This document shows, one piece after another, positions 1-5,413 of a stretch of 6,920 nucleotides of DNA. Position 1 is the first letter of the stretch. Every line of letters begins with the position of its first letter. The DNA is taken from the NCBI GenBank assembly GCA_036278635.1, contig DASUKQ010000032.1:1-6920 (forward strand), written 5' to 3'. Origin of the DNA: 66-474 sp036278635 (lineage in GTDB: Bacteria > Pseudomonadota > Gammaproteobacteria > Xanthomonadales > Rhodanobacteraceae). The notes below the pieces were generated by a model. The model saw nothing but the letters and a program-made list of their open reading frames with translations, was not told the origin of the DNA and ran no database searches. Made by a program: the position numbers and the translations under genes.

Positions 1-331
1 CTCGTTCCAGATGACCCAGGCCAAGATCGCCGACATGCGCTGCAAGCTGGATGCGGCACGATTGTTGACGTTGCGTGCAGCGTGGCTGAAGCAGCAGGCC
101 GCGAAAAACGGCGCGCGCTTCTCGACCGAGGCCGCGGTCGCCAAGCTAACCGCGTCGGAAGCGGCGATGTGGATCACCCATCAGGCCGTGCAGATCCACG
201 GCGGCATGGGTTATTCCAAGGAAATGCCACTGGAACGCTACTTCCGCGATGCCAAGATCACCGAGATCTACGAGGGCACGTCGGAAATCCAGCGGATGGT
301 GATTGCCCGCAACGAAACGGGCCTGCGCTGA
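1..331 (+). CDS. Acyl-CoA dehydrogenase, C-terminal part (5' end outside window)
   Basis: This is the last 109 codons of a flavin-dependent acyl-CoA dehydrogenase, which oxidises an acyl-CoA to the 2,3-enoyl-CoA and passes electrons to electron-transfer flavoprotein. The frame is open from base 2 and ends at a TGA at 329-331. The fragment covers the C-terminal helical domain. It opens with SFQMTQAKIADM, the usual helix after the FAD/substrate region, followed by QIHGGMGY (fragment residues 64-71), RYFRDAKI and IYEGTSEIQ. The Glu of YEGT (fragment residue 91, codon 272-274) sits where the catalytic base of the MCAD/SCAD/butyryl-CoA type lies. The ATG at 11 is an internal Met and not a start. 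The family call is strong, but chain-length specificity cannot be read from this fragment. It converges on apaH and is not part of the minus-strand cluster. Confidence 0.93.
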   Translation, partial: SFQMTQAKIADMRCKLDAARLLTLRAAWLKQQAAKNGARFSTEAAVAKLTASEAAMWITHQAVQIHGGMGYSKEMPLERYFRDAKITEIYEGTSEIQRMVIARNETGLR

Positions 332-380
332 CGCGCATGGGGGGCGCGCGCTGACCAGAGCTGTCAAACTTTTGCTCGTC

Positions 381-400
381 ATCCCGGAGCAGGTCGGGAT
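381..400. repeat. Small inverted repeat after the acyl-CoA dehydrogenase gene
   Basis: ATCCCG (381-386) and CGGGAT (395-400) are perfect 6-base complements around an 8-base loop, 50 bases past the acyl-CoA dehydrogenase stop. No T-run follows on either strand, so it is weak as an intrinsic terminator. It may be a decayed palindromic repeat or a transcript-end hairpin. Confidence 0.35.
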
Positions 401-411
401 CGAGCGCTTCC

Positions 412-495
412 GTAGGTTGGGCTGACCCGGGCTTTATCCGGGGAAGCCCAACGCAAACGGCCTCGTTGGCCTTCGCTACGCTCAGCCCAACCTAC
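412..495. repeat. Palindromic intergenic repeat with 14-bp perfect terminal inverted repeats
   Basis: GTAGGTTGGGCTGA at 412-425 is exactly complementary to TCAGCCCAACCTAC at 482-495, which makes an 84-bp element with 14-bp perfect ends. Inside, GGGCTT (429-434) pairs with AAGCCC (444-449), and CCCGG (426-430) pairs with CCGGG (438-442), so alternative hairpins are possible. The TTGGGCT core recurs several times, as expected of a MITE- or REP-like element. Similar GTAGGTTGGGCT palindromes are, from general knowledge, common between genes in Xanthomonadales and other gammaproteobacteria. It lies between two convergent genes and contains no convincing ORF. A non-autonomous mobile or dispersed repeat is the best reading, because it has no transposase. 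Confidence 0.75.
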
Positions 496-512
496 AAAAG
501 CGATGATCGTTT

Positions 513-543
513 CCGCGCCGCTGAAGGCGCCGAAGCGGCGCGG
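513..543. repeat. Perfect 10-bp hairpin between convergent genes
   Basis: CCGCGCCGCT (513-522) and AGCGGCGCGG (534-543) are perfect complements around an 11-base loop that itself contains GGCGCC. The stem would be very stable in RNA from either strand. It could help end or protect the apaH transcript, whose stop lies about 68 bases upstream of it on the minus strand. No proper U-tract follows on either side, so I do not call it an intrinsic terminator. It may belong to the same repeat cluster as the flanking palindromes. Confidence 0.55.
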
Positions 544-559
544 TTGTAGTACCTCGTTC

Positions 560-586
560 GGCGGTATGCGCTGCGCTACCTCCGCC
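560..586. repeat. Imperfect palindrome of GGCGG...CCGCC type just downstream of apaH
   Basis: GGCGG (560-564) and CCGCC (582-586) bracket an inner GCGC-T-GCGC (568-576), giving a short imperfect palindrome 24 bases beyond the apaH stop. It resembles the widespread GGCGG/CCGCC intergenic palindromes of gammaproteobacteria, recognised by pattern only. It forms a run of three palindromic units with 412-495 and 513-543. Confidence 0.45.
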
Positions 587-610
587 CTGCGTCCTGCCCG
601 CGCGCGAGGG

Positions 611-1447
611 CTACGAGCGCTTGCGATACGGCTCGGCATCGACCGCGATGAATTGTGGTTCGTCGCCATCCAGCCGCAGCGCCGTAAGCTGGCCGCCCCA
701 CACGCAACCGGTGTCGATGGCATGGATGCCGAGCCCGGCGAATCGGCCGAGCGCGGACCAGTGGCCGCACACGATGCGGGTGTCGCGCTGTTTCATGCCG
801 GGGACTTCGAACCAGGGGTAGAGCCCGGCGCGTTGCGTGCCGGGTGTTCCCTTGGCGTCGAAATCGATTCGGCCGTGTGCATCGCAATAGCGCATGCGCG
901 TGAAGATGTTGATGGCGGCGCGCAGGCGATCGTGGCCATGGAGCCTTGACGACCAGCGCGAGGGTCGGTTGCCGAACATCCGTTGCAGCAACGCGTGGTG
1001 GCCGGGACCGCGCAACGCGCGTTCGACTTCGCGCGCGATGTGCAGGGCCTGCTTGAGTGTCCACGACGGCGCCAGTCCCGCGTGCACCAGGGTGAAGCCG
1101 AGCGTGGCGTCGTGGTGCATGAGTGACTGGCCGCGCAGCCATTCGAGCAGGACCGGAGCGTCATCGGCCTCGAGCACCCGGCGCAGGTCCGGGTTGGTGC
1201 GGCTGCGCGCTTCCGCGTCGCGTTCCGCGACCGCGAGTAGGCTGAGGTCGTGGTTGCCGAGCGCCACCACGCAATGTTCGCGCAGGCTGTGCACCAGCCG
1301 CAATACTTCGAGCGACTGGTTGCCCCGGTTGACCAGGTCGCCGCAGAACCACAAGCGGTCGGATGCCGGATCGAAACGCAGTCGATCCAGCAGGCGCTGG
1401 AGTTCGGGATGGCAACCCTGCACATCGCCGATCGCGTAGATGGCCAT
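611..1447 (-). CDS. apaH: Symmetrical bis(5'-nucleosyl)-tetraphosphatase (Ap4A hydrolase) ApaH
   Basis: This 278-residue cytoplasmic metallophosphatase cleaves Ap4A symmetrically into two ADP. In E. coli ApaH also removes Np4 caps from RNA 5' ends, so it limits both alarmone level and capping. Signature blocks are in the family order: GDVQG (residues 7-11), CGDLVNRG (35-42), GNHD (64-67), VHAGL (121-125) and, near the C terminus, CGHWSALG (227-234) and DTGCVWGG. These supply the Asp, Asn and His ligands of the two-metal centre. The length matches the E. coli enzyme of about 280 residues. The ATG start gives the motif-perfect N terminus MAIYAIGDVQG; the upstream 18 bases contain only a weak Shine-Dalgarno match (CTGAG). 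It is the last gene of the cluster, 18 bases after apaG, and its TAG stop faces the repeat-rich convergent gap. The assignment is secure. Confidence 0.97.
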   Translation of the reverse strand: MAIYAIGDVQGCHPELQRLLDRLRFDPASDRLWFCGDLVNRGNQSLEVLRLVHSLREHCVVALGNHDLSLLAVAERDAEARSRTNPDLRRVLEADDAPVLLEWLRGQSLMHHDATLGFTLVHAGLAPSWTLKQALHIAREVERALRGPGHHALLQRMFGNRPSRWSSRLHGHDRLRAAINIFTRMRYCDAHGRIDFDAKGTPGTQRAGLYPWFEVPGMKQRDTRIVCGHWSALGRFAGLGIHAIDTGCVWGGQLTALRLDGDEPQFIAVDAEPYRKRS

Positions 1448-1457
1448 GTGCTCAGCG

Positions 1458-1467
1458 GATCCGGATC
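1458..1467. other. 10-bp perfect palindrome across the apaG-apaH junction
   Basis: GATCCGGATC is a perfect palindrome that overlaps the last two bases of the apaG stop codon and covers part of the 18-base spacer before apaH. It could form only a tiny hairpin, or it could be chance. No regulator is inferred. Confidence 0.3.
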
Positions 1468-1888
1468 AGTGGAGCGTGCGTGGCACCGACAGCACGAACT
1501 CGGGAATCGGGACCTCGAAGTCGGTGCCGTCGTCGGCGTGGAACAGGTAGGCGCCACGCATGGTGCCCACCTGCGTCTCCAATACCGCTCCCGAGGTATA
1601 GCTGTAATGCTCGCCGGGCTGCAGTCGCGGTTGTTCGCCCACCACGCCTTCGCCGCGGACTTCCTCGACCTTGCCGTTGGCGTCGGTGATGATCCAGTGC
1701 CGCGTCTGCAGGCGCGCGGGCATCACGCCGAGATTGCGCAGCGTGACGTCATAGGCGAATACGTAGCGATTCGCTTCCGGCTTGGACTGATCCAGGACAT
1801 AACGCGCCTCGACCTCGATCTCGACCGAATAAGGCTCGGGTTCGCGTGGGTCGTGCAGTTCGTCGGTGCTGGTCGGGCGGGGACTCAT
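1466..1888 (-). CDS. apaG: ApaG family protein (DUF525 fold)
   Basis: This 140-residue protein is a single DUF525/ApaG domain, an immunoglobulin-like beta sandwich. The molecular role is not settled: mutants in enteric bacteria were linked to Co2+ resistance and Mg2+ efflux, and the domain also occurs in some eukaryotic F-box and polymerase-associated proteins. The family signature is clear: AYDVTLRNLG, then RHWIITDANG, GEGVVGEQP, PGEHYSYTSG, and ETQVGTMRGAYLF near the C terminus. It is about 15 residues longer than E. coli ApaG because of a polar, Pro/Glu-rich N-terminal stretch before EPYSVEIEVEARY. Its ATG overlaps the rsmA TGA as ATGA, and no separate ribosome-binding sequence is visible, so translation is probably coupled to rsmA. 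A later start would remove only the nonconserved leader. Confidence 0.95.
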   Translation of the reverse strand: MSPRPTSTDELHDPREPEPYSVEIEVEARYVLDQSKPEANRYVFAYDVTLRNLGVMPARLQTRHWIITDANGKVEEVRGEGVVGEQPRLQPGEHYSYTSGAVLETQVGTMRGAYLFHADDGTDFEVPIPEFVLSVPRTLH

Positions 1889-2709
1889 TGACTGGCATTG
1901 TCGGCGAGTTTCGGGCCAACCTGCAAGTTGGCGGCATTTGTACGGCGCGCGAGCGCGACGAATCCCCCCGGCGGCACACTCTCGGCGCGCGCACGCGGGT
2001 CGATGCCGGCACGGCGGATTGCATCGGCATCGAGCAGTCCGCGCAACGCGTTGGCGAGCGTCTTGCGCCGCTGGCCGAACGCCGCGCGGACAATGGTTTC
2101 GATCGCCGGCGCGAGTGCGGTCTCCGGACGCTGCGAGGCCGGCAGCGGCGTCATGCGGACGACCGCCGAATCGACCTTGGGTGGCGGCCGGAATGCACCG
2201 GGCGCAACGCGCAACAGCGGTTCCACCTTGCAGGCGAGTTGCAGCATCACGGAAAGCCGTCCGTACACCTTGCCGCCGGGCGCCGCGGCCATCCGCTCGA
2301 CGACTTCCTTCTGGAGCATGAAGTGCATGTCCGCGATGCGGTCCATGAATCCGAGGCAGTGGAACAGGATCGGGCTGGAGACGTAATAGGGCAGGTTTCC
2401 GGCGAGCCGCAGCTTGCCGTGACCGGCGAGCGCGGCGAGGTCGGTCTTCAAAATGTCGGCGTGGACGATTTCGAGTTCGCCGATGCCGGCGGCGCGCGCG
2501 CGGAGAGGTTCGATCAACCCGGCATCCAGTTCGATGGCGGTCAGGCGCCCGGCCGCACGCAGCAACGGCAGGGTGAGCGCACCTTCCCCCGGGCCGATTT
2601 CGACGAGGCGGTCGCCTGGCTTCGGCGCGATGGCGGCGACGATGCGCTCGATCACCCCGCGTTCGTGCAGGAAGTGTTGGCCGTAGTGTTTCTTGGGACG
2701 CGTATCCAT
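1885..2709 (-). CDS. rsmA: 16S rRNA (adenine1518-N6/adenine1519-N6)-dimethyltransferase RsmA (KsgA)
   Basis: This 274-residue SAM-dependent methyltransferase dimethylates two adjacent adenines in the 3'-terminal helix of 16S rRNA late in 30S assembly; its loss gives kasugamycin resistance. The N terminus KKHYGQHFL is the family hallmark. Motif I is VEIGPGEGALT (residues 36-46), the ribose-binding acidic residue is E60, motif III has D85 in HADIL, and the catalytic NLPY is at 105-108, followed by YVSSPILF. The C-terminal RNA-contacting domain contains GAFRPPPKVDSAVVR and AFGQRRKTLANAL. Length is normal (E. coli 273). The ATG start is supported by MDTRPKKHYGQHF. The only purine-rich candidate, AGAGGGG ending 9 bases before the ATG, lies inside the repeat hairpin at 2719-2741, which could affect initiation. 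The gene ends overlapping apaG by 4 bases. Confidence 0.97.
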   Translation of the reverse strand: MDTRPKKHYGQHFLHERGVIERIVAAIAPKPGDRLVEIGPGEGALTLPLLRAAGRLTAIELDAGLIEPLRARAAGIGELEIVHADILKTDLAALAGHGKLRLAGNLPYYVSSPILFHCLGFMDRIADMHFMLQKEVVERMAAAPGGKVYGRLSVMLQLACKVEPLLRVAPGAFRPPPKVDSAVVRMTPLPASQRPETALAPAIETIVRAAFGQRRKTLANALRGLLDADAIRRAGIDPRARAESVPPGGFVALARRTNAANLQVGPKLADNASQ

Positions 2710-2725
2710 CGGATCAAACCCCTCT
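2710..2725 (-). promoter_or_regulatory. Candidate rsmA ribosome-binding site located in a hairpin arm
   Basis: Read on the minus strand, AGAGGGG (2725-2719) precedes the rsmA ATG by 9 bases. No other purine-rich sequence lies at a suitable distance. The sequence is the 3' arm of the copy A stem, so the folded mRNA would hide it. That it controls translation is inferred; only the arrangement is seen. Confidence 0.45.
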
Positions 2726-2754
2726 CCCCTCGGGAGAGGGGCAGGGGTGAGGGT
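2719..2754 (+). repeat. Palindromic repeat copy A next to the rsmA start
   Basis: CCCCTCTCCC (2719-2728) and GGGAGAGGGG (2732-2741) form a perfect 10-bp stem with a 3-base loop. After GCAG, GGGTGAGGGT follows at 2745-2754. The layout CCCTCTCCC-n3-GGGAGAGGG...GGGTGAGGGT is shared with copy B, which lies in the opposite orientation at 2803-2848. Together they look like a two-unit REP/BIME-like element. On the minus-strand mRNA, the 3' arm of this stem ends 9 bases before the rsmA ATG and includes its best Shine-Dalgarno candidate. Confidence 0.8.
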
Positions 2755-2802
2755 ACGAATACGCGCAATGCCCGGTTCCGGTGAGAACGTACGCGTGCAC
2801 GG

Positions 2803-2848
2803 ACCCTCACCCGGCGCTTCGCGCCACCCTCTCCCGGCGGGAGAGGGA
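2803..2848 (-). repeat. Palindromic repeat copy B, overlapping the pdxA 3' end
   Basis: CCCTCTCCC (2827-2835) and GGGAGAGGG (2839-2847) form a perfect 9-bp stem with a 3-base loop. A second perfect hairpin, GGCGC-TTC-GCGCC, occupies 2813-2825, and ACCCTCACCC lies at 2803-2812. In the minus orientation this matches copy A, but with the extra GGCGC hairpin where copy A has GCAG. The two copies are inverted and separated by a 48-bp unique spacer (2755-2802). The 10-base ends 2745-2754 and 2803-2812 are exact complements, so one large cruciform is an alternative to the local hairpins. The pdxA frame runs through the element and stops in it. Confidence 0.82.
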
Positions 2849-3853
2849 ACAAAGTCGCATGGCCATCTCCGCCGCCGCGAACATGCTGGATGGGTCGGCG
2901 CGACCGCTTCCGGCGAGATCCAGCGCGGTGCCGTGGTCGACCGAGGTGCGGATGAAGGGCAGGCCGAGCGTGATGTTGACGGTCCGCTCGAAGGCTTCCG
3001 ATTTCAGTACCGGCAGCGCCTGGTCGTGGTACATCGCGAGCACCGCGTCGTAACGGGCACGCATTTGTGGCACGAATGCGGTATCCGCCGGCAGCGGACC
3101 GATGAGGGACACGCCTTCACCGCGCAATGCCTCCAAGGCCGGGATGATGGTGTCGATTTCCTCGCGCCCGAGATGGCCGCCTTCCCCCGCGTGCGGATTG
3201 AGGCCCAGCACCGCGATGCGTGGCGCGACGATGCCGAATCTGGCGATCAATTCCGCGTGCACGATGCGCAGCGTCCGCGTCAACGACTCGCGCGTGATGG
3301 CCGCCGGCACATCCGCCAATGGCAGGTGCGTGGTGGCGAGCGCGACGCGCAGTTCCGGAGAAGCCAGCATCATCACCACTTCGCAACCGGCGCGTCGGGC
3401 GAACAATTCGGTATGGCCCGAGAAGCGCTCGCCGGCATCGTTGATCACCGATTTTTGCACCGGCGCGGTCACCACGCCGTCGAACTCGCCGGTCATGCAG
3501 CGGTCGGCCGCTTGCGCCAGGGTGTTCAGCACGTAAAAGGCATTGCGGGGGTCGAGCCTGCCCGGGTTTTCCTCGACCCGCAGCGGCACTTCGAGTACAC
3601 GCAGCGTACCCGCCGCGCGCAGGGTCCGTGGGCGGCCGTCGTAGGTCTCGATCTTCAGCGCAACGCCGCAACGGCGCGCGGCGCGCTCGAACAGGCCGGA
3701 ATCACCGATGGCGACCAGGTCCGCCGCCAGCGGCGATGCGGCCAGCCGCGTGACCAATTCGGGCCCCACGCCAGCCGGTTCACCGCTGGTGACGGCGAGC
3801 CCTGGAATCGACGAGGGCCGGTGCGAGCCGGTCGGGGCCGGCCCGGGACTCAT
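2807..3853 (-). CDS. pdxA: 4-hydroxythreonine-4-phosphate dehydrogenase PdxA, with repeat-encoded C-terminal tail
   Basis: PdxA is a cytoplasmic, NAD-dependent enzyme. It oxidises 4-phosphohydroxy-L-threonine; the decarboxylated product condenses with deoxyxylulose phosphate (by PdxJ) toward pyridoxal 5'-phosphate. Visible motifs are GEPAGVGPE (residues 24-32), VTAPVQK (128-134), GHTE (146-149), TTHLPL (174-179), GLNPHAGEGG (217-226), PLPADT (253-258), MYHDQ (274-278) and TSVDHGTALDLAG (303-315). The three metal-binding histidines fall at H176, H221 and H276, all exactly 10 residues after their E. coli equivalents (166, 211, 266). The protein is 348 residues against about 329 in E. coli. The surplus is a short polar N terminus and a C-terminal tail: after the natural-looking end AAEMAMRLC, residues 336-348 and the stop are encoded by repeat copy B. 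The ATG overlaps the surA stop as ATGA, which suggests coupling. The active site is complete, so the enzyme is probably functional. Confidence 0.96.
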   Translation of the reverse strand: MSPGPAPTGSHRPSSIPGLAVTSGEPAGVGPELVTRLAASPLAADLVAIGDSGLFERAARRCGVALKIETYDGRPRTLRAAGTLRVLEVPLRVEENPGRLDPRNAFYVLNTLAQAADRCMTGEFDGVVTAPVQKSVINDAGERFSGHTELFARRAGCEVVMMLASPELRVALATTHLPLADVPAAITRESLTRTLRIVHAELIARFGIVAPRIAVLGLNPHAGEGGHLGREEIDTIIPALEALRGEGVSLIGPLPADTAFVPQMRARYDAVLAMYHDQALPVLKSEAFERTVNITLGLPFIRTSVDHGTALDLAGSGRADPSSMFAAAEMAMRLCSLSRRERVARSAG

Positions 3854-5274
3854 TGCGTGTCGTGGGCGGTCGTGGGCGACGCGTCGGCCAGCCCGGGCAG
3901 CCGGATGCTGATGTAGGCCGTCGACTCCAGGTCACGCAGGAACTGCTCATAGGCCTGCTGGCCCTTGCGAGCGGCGATCGCCTGGCGCGCCTGTTCGCGT
4001 TCCAGATCCTTCGTCTTGTCCGCCTGGCGGGAGCCGAGCAGCTGGACGATGTGCCAGGCTCCGTCGGGGCTCTGGAACGGGGGCGTGACCTGCCCCGGTT
4101 GCATGGTGGCCAGCAACTTGCCGACCGCGGAGCCCCAGTCGTCCTGCATGAACCAGCCCATGTCGCCGCCCGCGTTGGCGGTGGTTGGATCGTCGGAGTT
4201 CTGCTTCGCCAGCGTGGCGAAATCGGCGTGGTCGTCGACGATCTCGTGATACAACTTGGTGATTTTCTCCTTCGCGCCCTGCTCGCTCAGCACCGCGTCC
4301 GGTTTGATCATCAGGTGGCGGGCGTGGTACTCGGTGACGATTTGCTTGGTATCGGGCGTGCGCTTGCCTTCGAGCTTGAGGATCGTGAAGCCGGAGGCGT
4401 CGCGCAATGGCTCGGTGTAGGCGCCCGGCTGCAGCGAATTCACGACCTGCTGCACCGCGGGCGGCAATTCGTCGATCCGCCGCCAGCCGAGGTCGCCGCC
4501 ATCCAGCGCTTCGGGTGCGGTGGAATTGCTCACCGCCAACGCCGCGAAGCTCTTGCCGGCCTTCAGGTCGGACTCGATCTGGTCGGCCTTGGCCTTGGCG
4601 GCGGCAATTTGCGTGGAATCCGCCCCTTCGGGCAGCCCGATCAGGATGCGTGACAAATGCGCTTCCCCCTGTTTGAACGCGGGGCTGGCAATGAGGTTGT
4701 CGATTTCGGCGTCGGAGACTTGCGAGCTCGATTGCATGACCTGTTGCTGCACCGAACGCACCAGCAACTGGTCGCGCAATTGATCGCGGAACGAGGCGTA
4801 GTCCACGCCTTGCTGTTGCATCGCTGCCTGCATCTGCGGCACGGTCATCTTGTTCTGCTGCGCGATGTTGGCGACCGCGGCATCGACCTGCGCGTCGGGT
4901 ACGCGCACACCGTTTTCGTTGGCCTTCTGCACCAGCAATTCATTGAGGATCAACCGCTGCAGCACCTGTTTCTCGAGCACATCCCGGGGCGGGAGCTTGC
5001 CACCCGACGCGGCGATCTGGTGGGCAACCGTCCCCATGGTTTCTTCGAGCTGGCTTTGCAGGATCACGCCGTCGTTGACGACCGCGACGATCCGGTCGAG
5101 CGGCTGGATCCCGTTCGATGCGGGCGCCTGCGGCGCCAACAGGGGCGACGATTCGGTGCTGGTGGGGGGCGGGGCGTTCGGGCTCAGCAATTGCGCAGAC
5201 GCGGGCAGCGCGAACGCGCAGGCCGCGAGCATCAGGGCCAGGCTGGCAAAGCGGGGTCGGGTCATCGTGGTCAT
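3850..5274 (-). CDS. surA: Periplasmic chaperone / peptidyl-prolyl isomerase SurA
   Basis: SurA carries unfolded outer-membrane proteins, including LptD in E. coli, across the periplasm to the BAM complex. From the ATG at 5274 the protein has 474 residues, starting with a signal peptide: basic MTTMTRPR, hydrophobic core to about residue 23, and a likely cut after ASA at 27. A Pro/Ser/Thr-rich linker (30-55) follows, then the SurA N-terminal chaperone domain (about 56-190, beginning LDRIVAVVNDGVIL). Two parvulin domains follow at about 203-304 (GEAHLSRILI, then GGDLGW at 259-264) and 314-416 (YHARHLMIK, then GGDMGW at 369-374), and then a C-terminal helix. It is longer than E. coli SurA (428) mainly because of the linker and C-terminal tail. 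A second ATG at 5265 (MTRPRF) is a possible start; neither has a good Shine-Dalgarno sequence. The frame stays open far upstream, but that part has no signal peptide and overlaps lptD in another frame. The stop overlaps pdxA. Confidence 0.96.
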   Translation of the reverse strand: MTTMTRPRFASLALMLAACAFALPASAQLLSPNAPPPTSTESSPLLAPQAPASNGIQPLDRIVAVVNDGVILQSQLEETMGTVAHQIAASGGKLPPRDVLEKQVLQRLILNELLVQKANENGVRVPDAQVDAAVANIAQQNKMTVPQMQAAMQQQGVDYASFRDQLRDQLLVRSVQQQVMQSSSQVSDAEIDNLIASPAFKQGEAHLSRILIGLPEGADSTQIAAAKAKADQIESDLKAGKSFAALAVSNSTAPEALDGGDLGWRRIDELPPAVQQVVNSLQPGAYTEPLRDASGFTILKLEGKRTPDTKQIVTEYHARHLMIKPDAVLSEQGAKEKITKLYHEIVDDHADFATLAKQNSDDPTTANAGGDMGWFMQDDWGSAVGKLLATMQPGQVTPPFQSPDGAWHIVQLLGSRQADKTKDLEREQARQAIAARKGQQAYEQFLRDLESTAYISIRLPGLADASPTTAHDTQ

Positions 5275-5302
5275 GGACAAATCTGGATAGGGTGGAGGCG
5301 TG

Positions 5303-5321
5303 CCGGGCCGGCGCGGCCCGG
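5303..5321. repeat. GC-only perfect hairpin upstream of surA
   Basis: CCGGGCCG (5303-5310) and CGGCCCGG (5314-5321) are perfect complements with a 3-base loop, 28 bases before the surA ATG at 5274. In mRNA it would form a very stable 8-bp stem near the ribosome landing site. No T-run follows on the minus strand, so it is not an intrinsic terminator. A role as a leader structure is possible but unproven. Confidence 0.5.
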
Positions 5322-5383
5322 GGAAGTCGACGGCTTGGACAGCGCCGGGGGCCGGAAAGTTGTGTGATGCCAAAGGCAGATGG

Positions 5384-5413
5384 GTCGGACCGGCTTTTGT
5401 GAAGAGTCGGACC
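5384..5413. repeat. Direct repeat GTCGGACC x2, 22-bp period, upstream of surA
   Basis: GTCGGACC occurs at 5384-5391 and again at 5406-5413, so the start-to-start distance is 22 bp, about two helical turns. Such spacing would place two half-sites on the same face of the DNA, but two 8-base matches in GC-rich DNA can also arise by chance. No known operator is recognised. Confidence 0.35.

Noticed and set aside
513..543. The perfect hairpin as an intrinsic terminator for apaH or the acyl-CoA dehydrogenase.
   Set aside because: The stem is strong, but neither side has the required T-run (TTGTAGT on plus, AAACGATC on minus). Kept as a hairpin/repeat only.
503..949. A plus-strand frame starting in the convergent gap and running into apaH.
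   Set aside because: Most of it is antisense to apaH, and its start lies next to the hairpin at 513-543. No ribosome-binding site or domain.
1846..2784. A 312-codon plus-strand frame opposite rsmA.
   Set aside because: It is antisense to a convincing RsmA, with low-quality Arg/Gly-rich composition.
2693..3916. A 407-codon plus-strand frame opposite pdxA.
   Set aside because: It is antisense to pdxA with its complete active-site motifs, and its start reads through the palindromic repeats. No family features.
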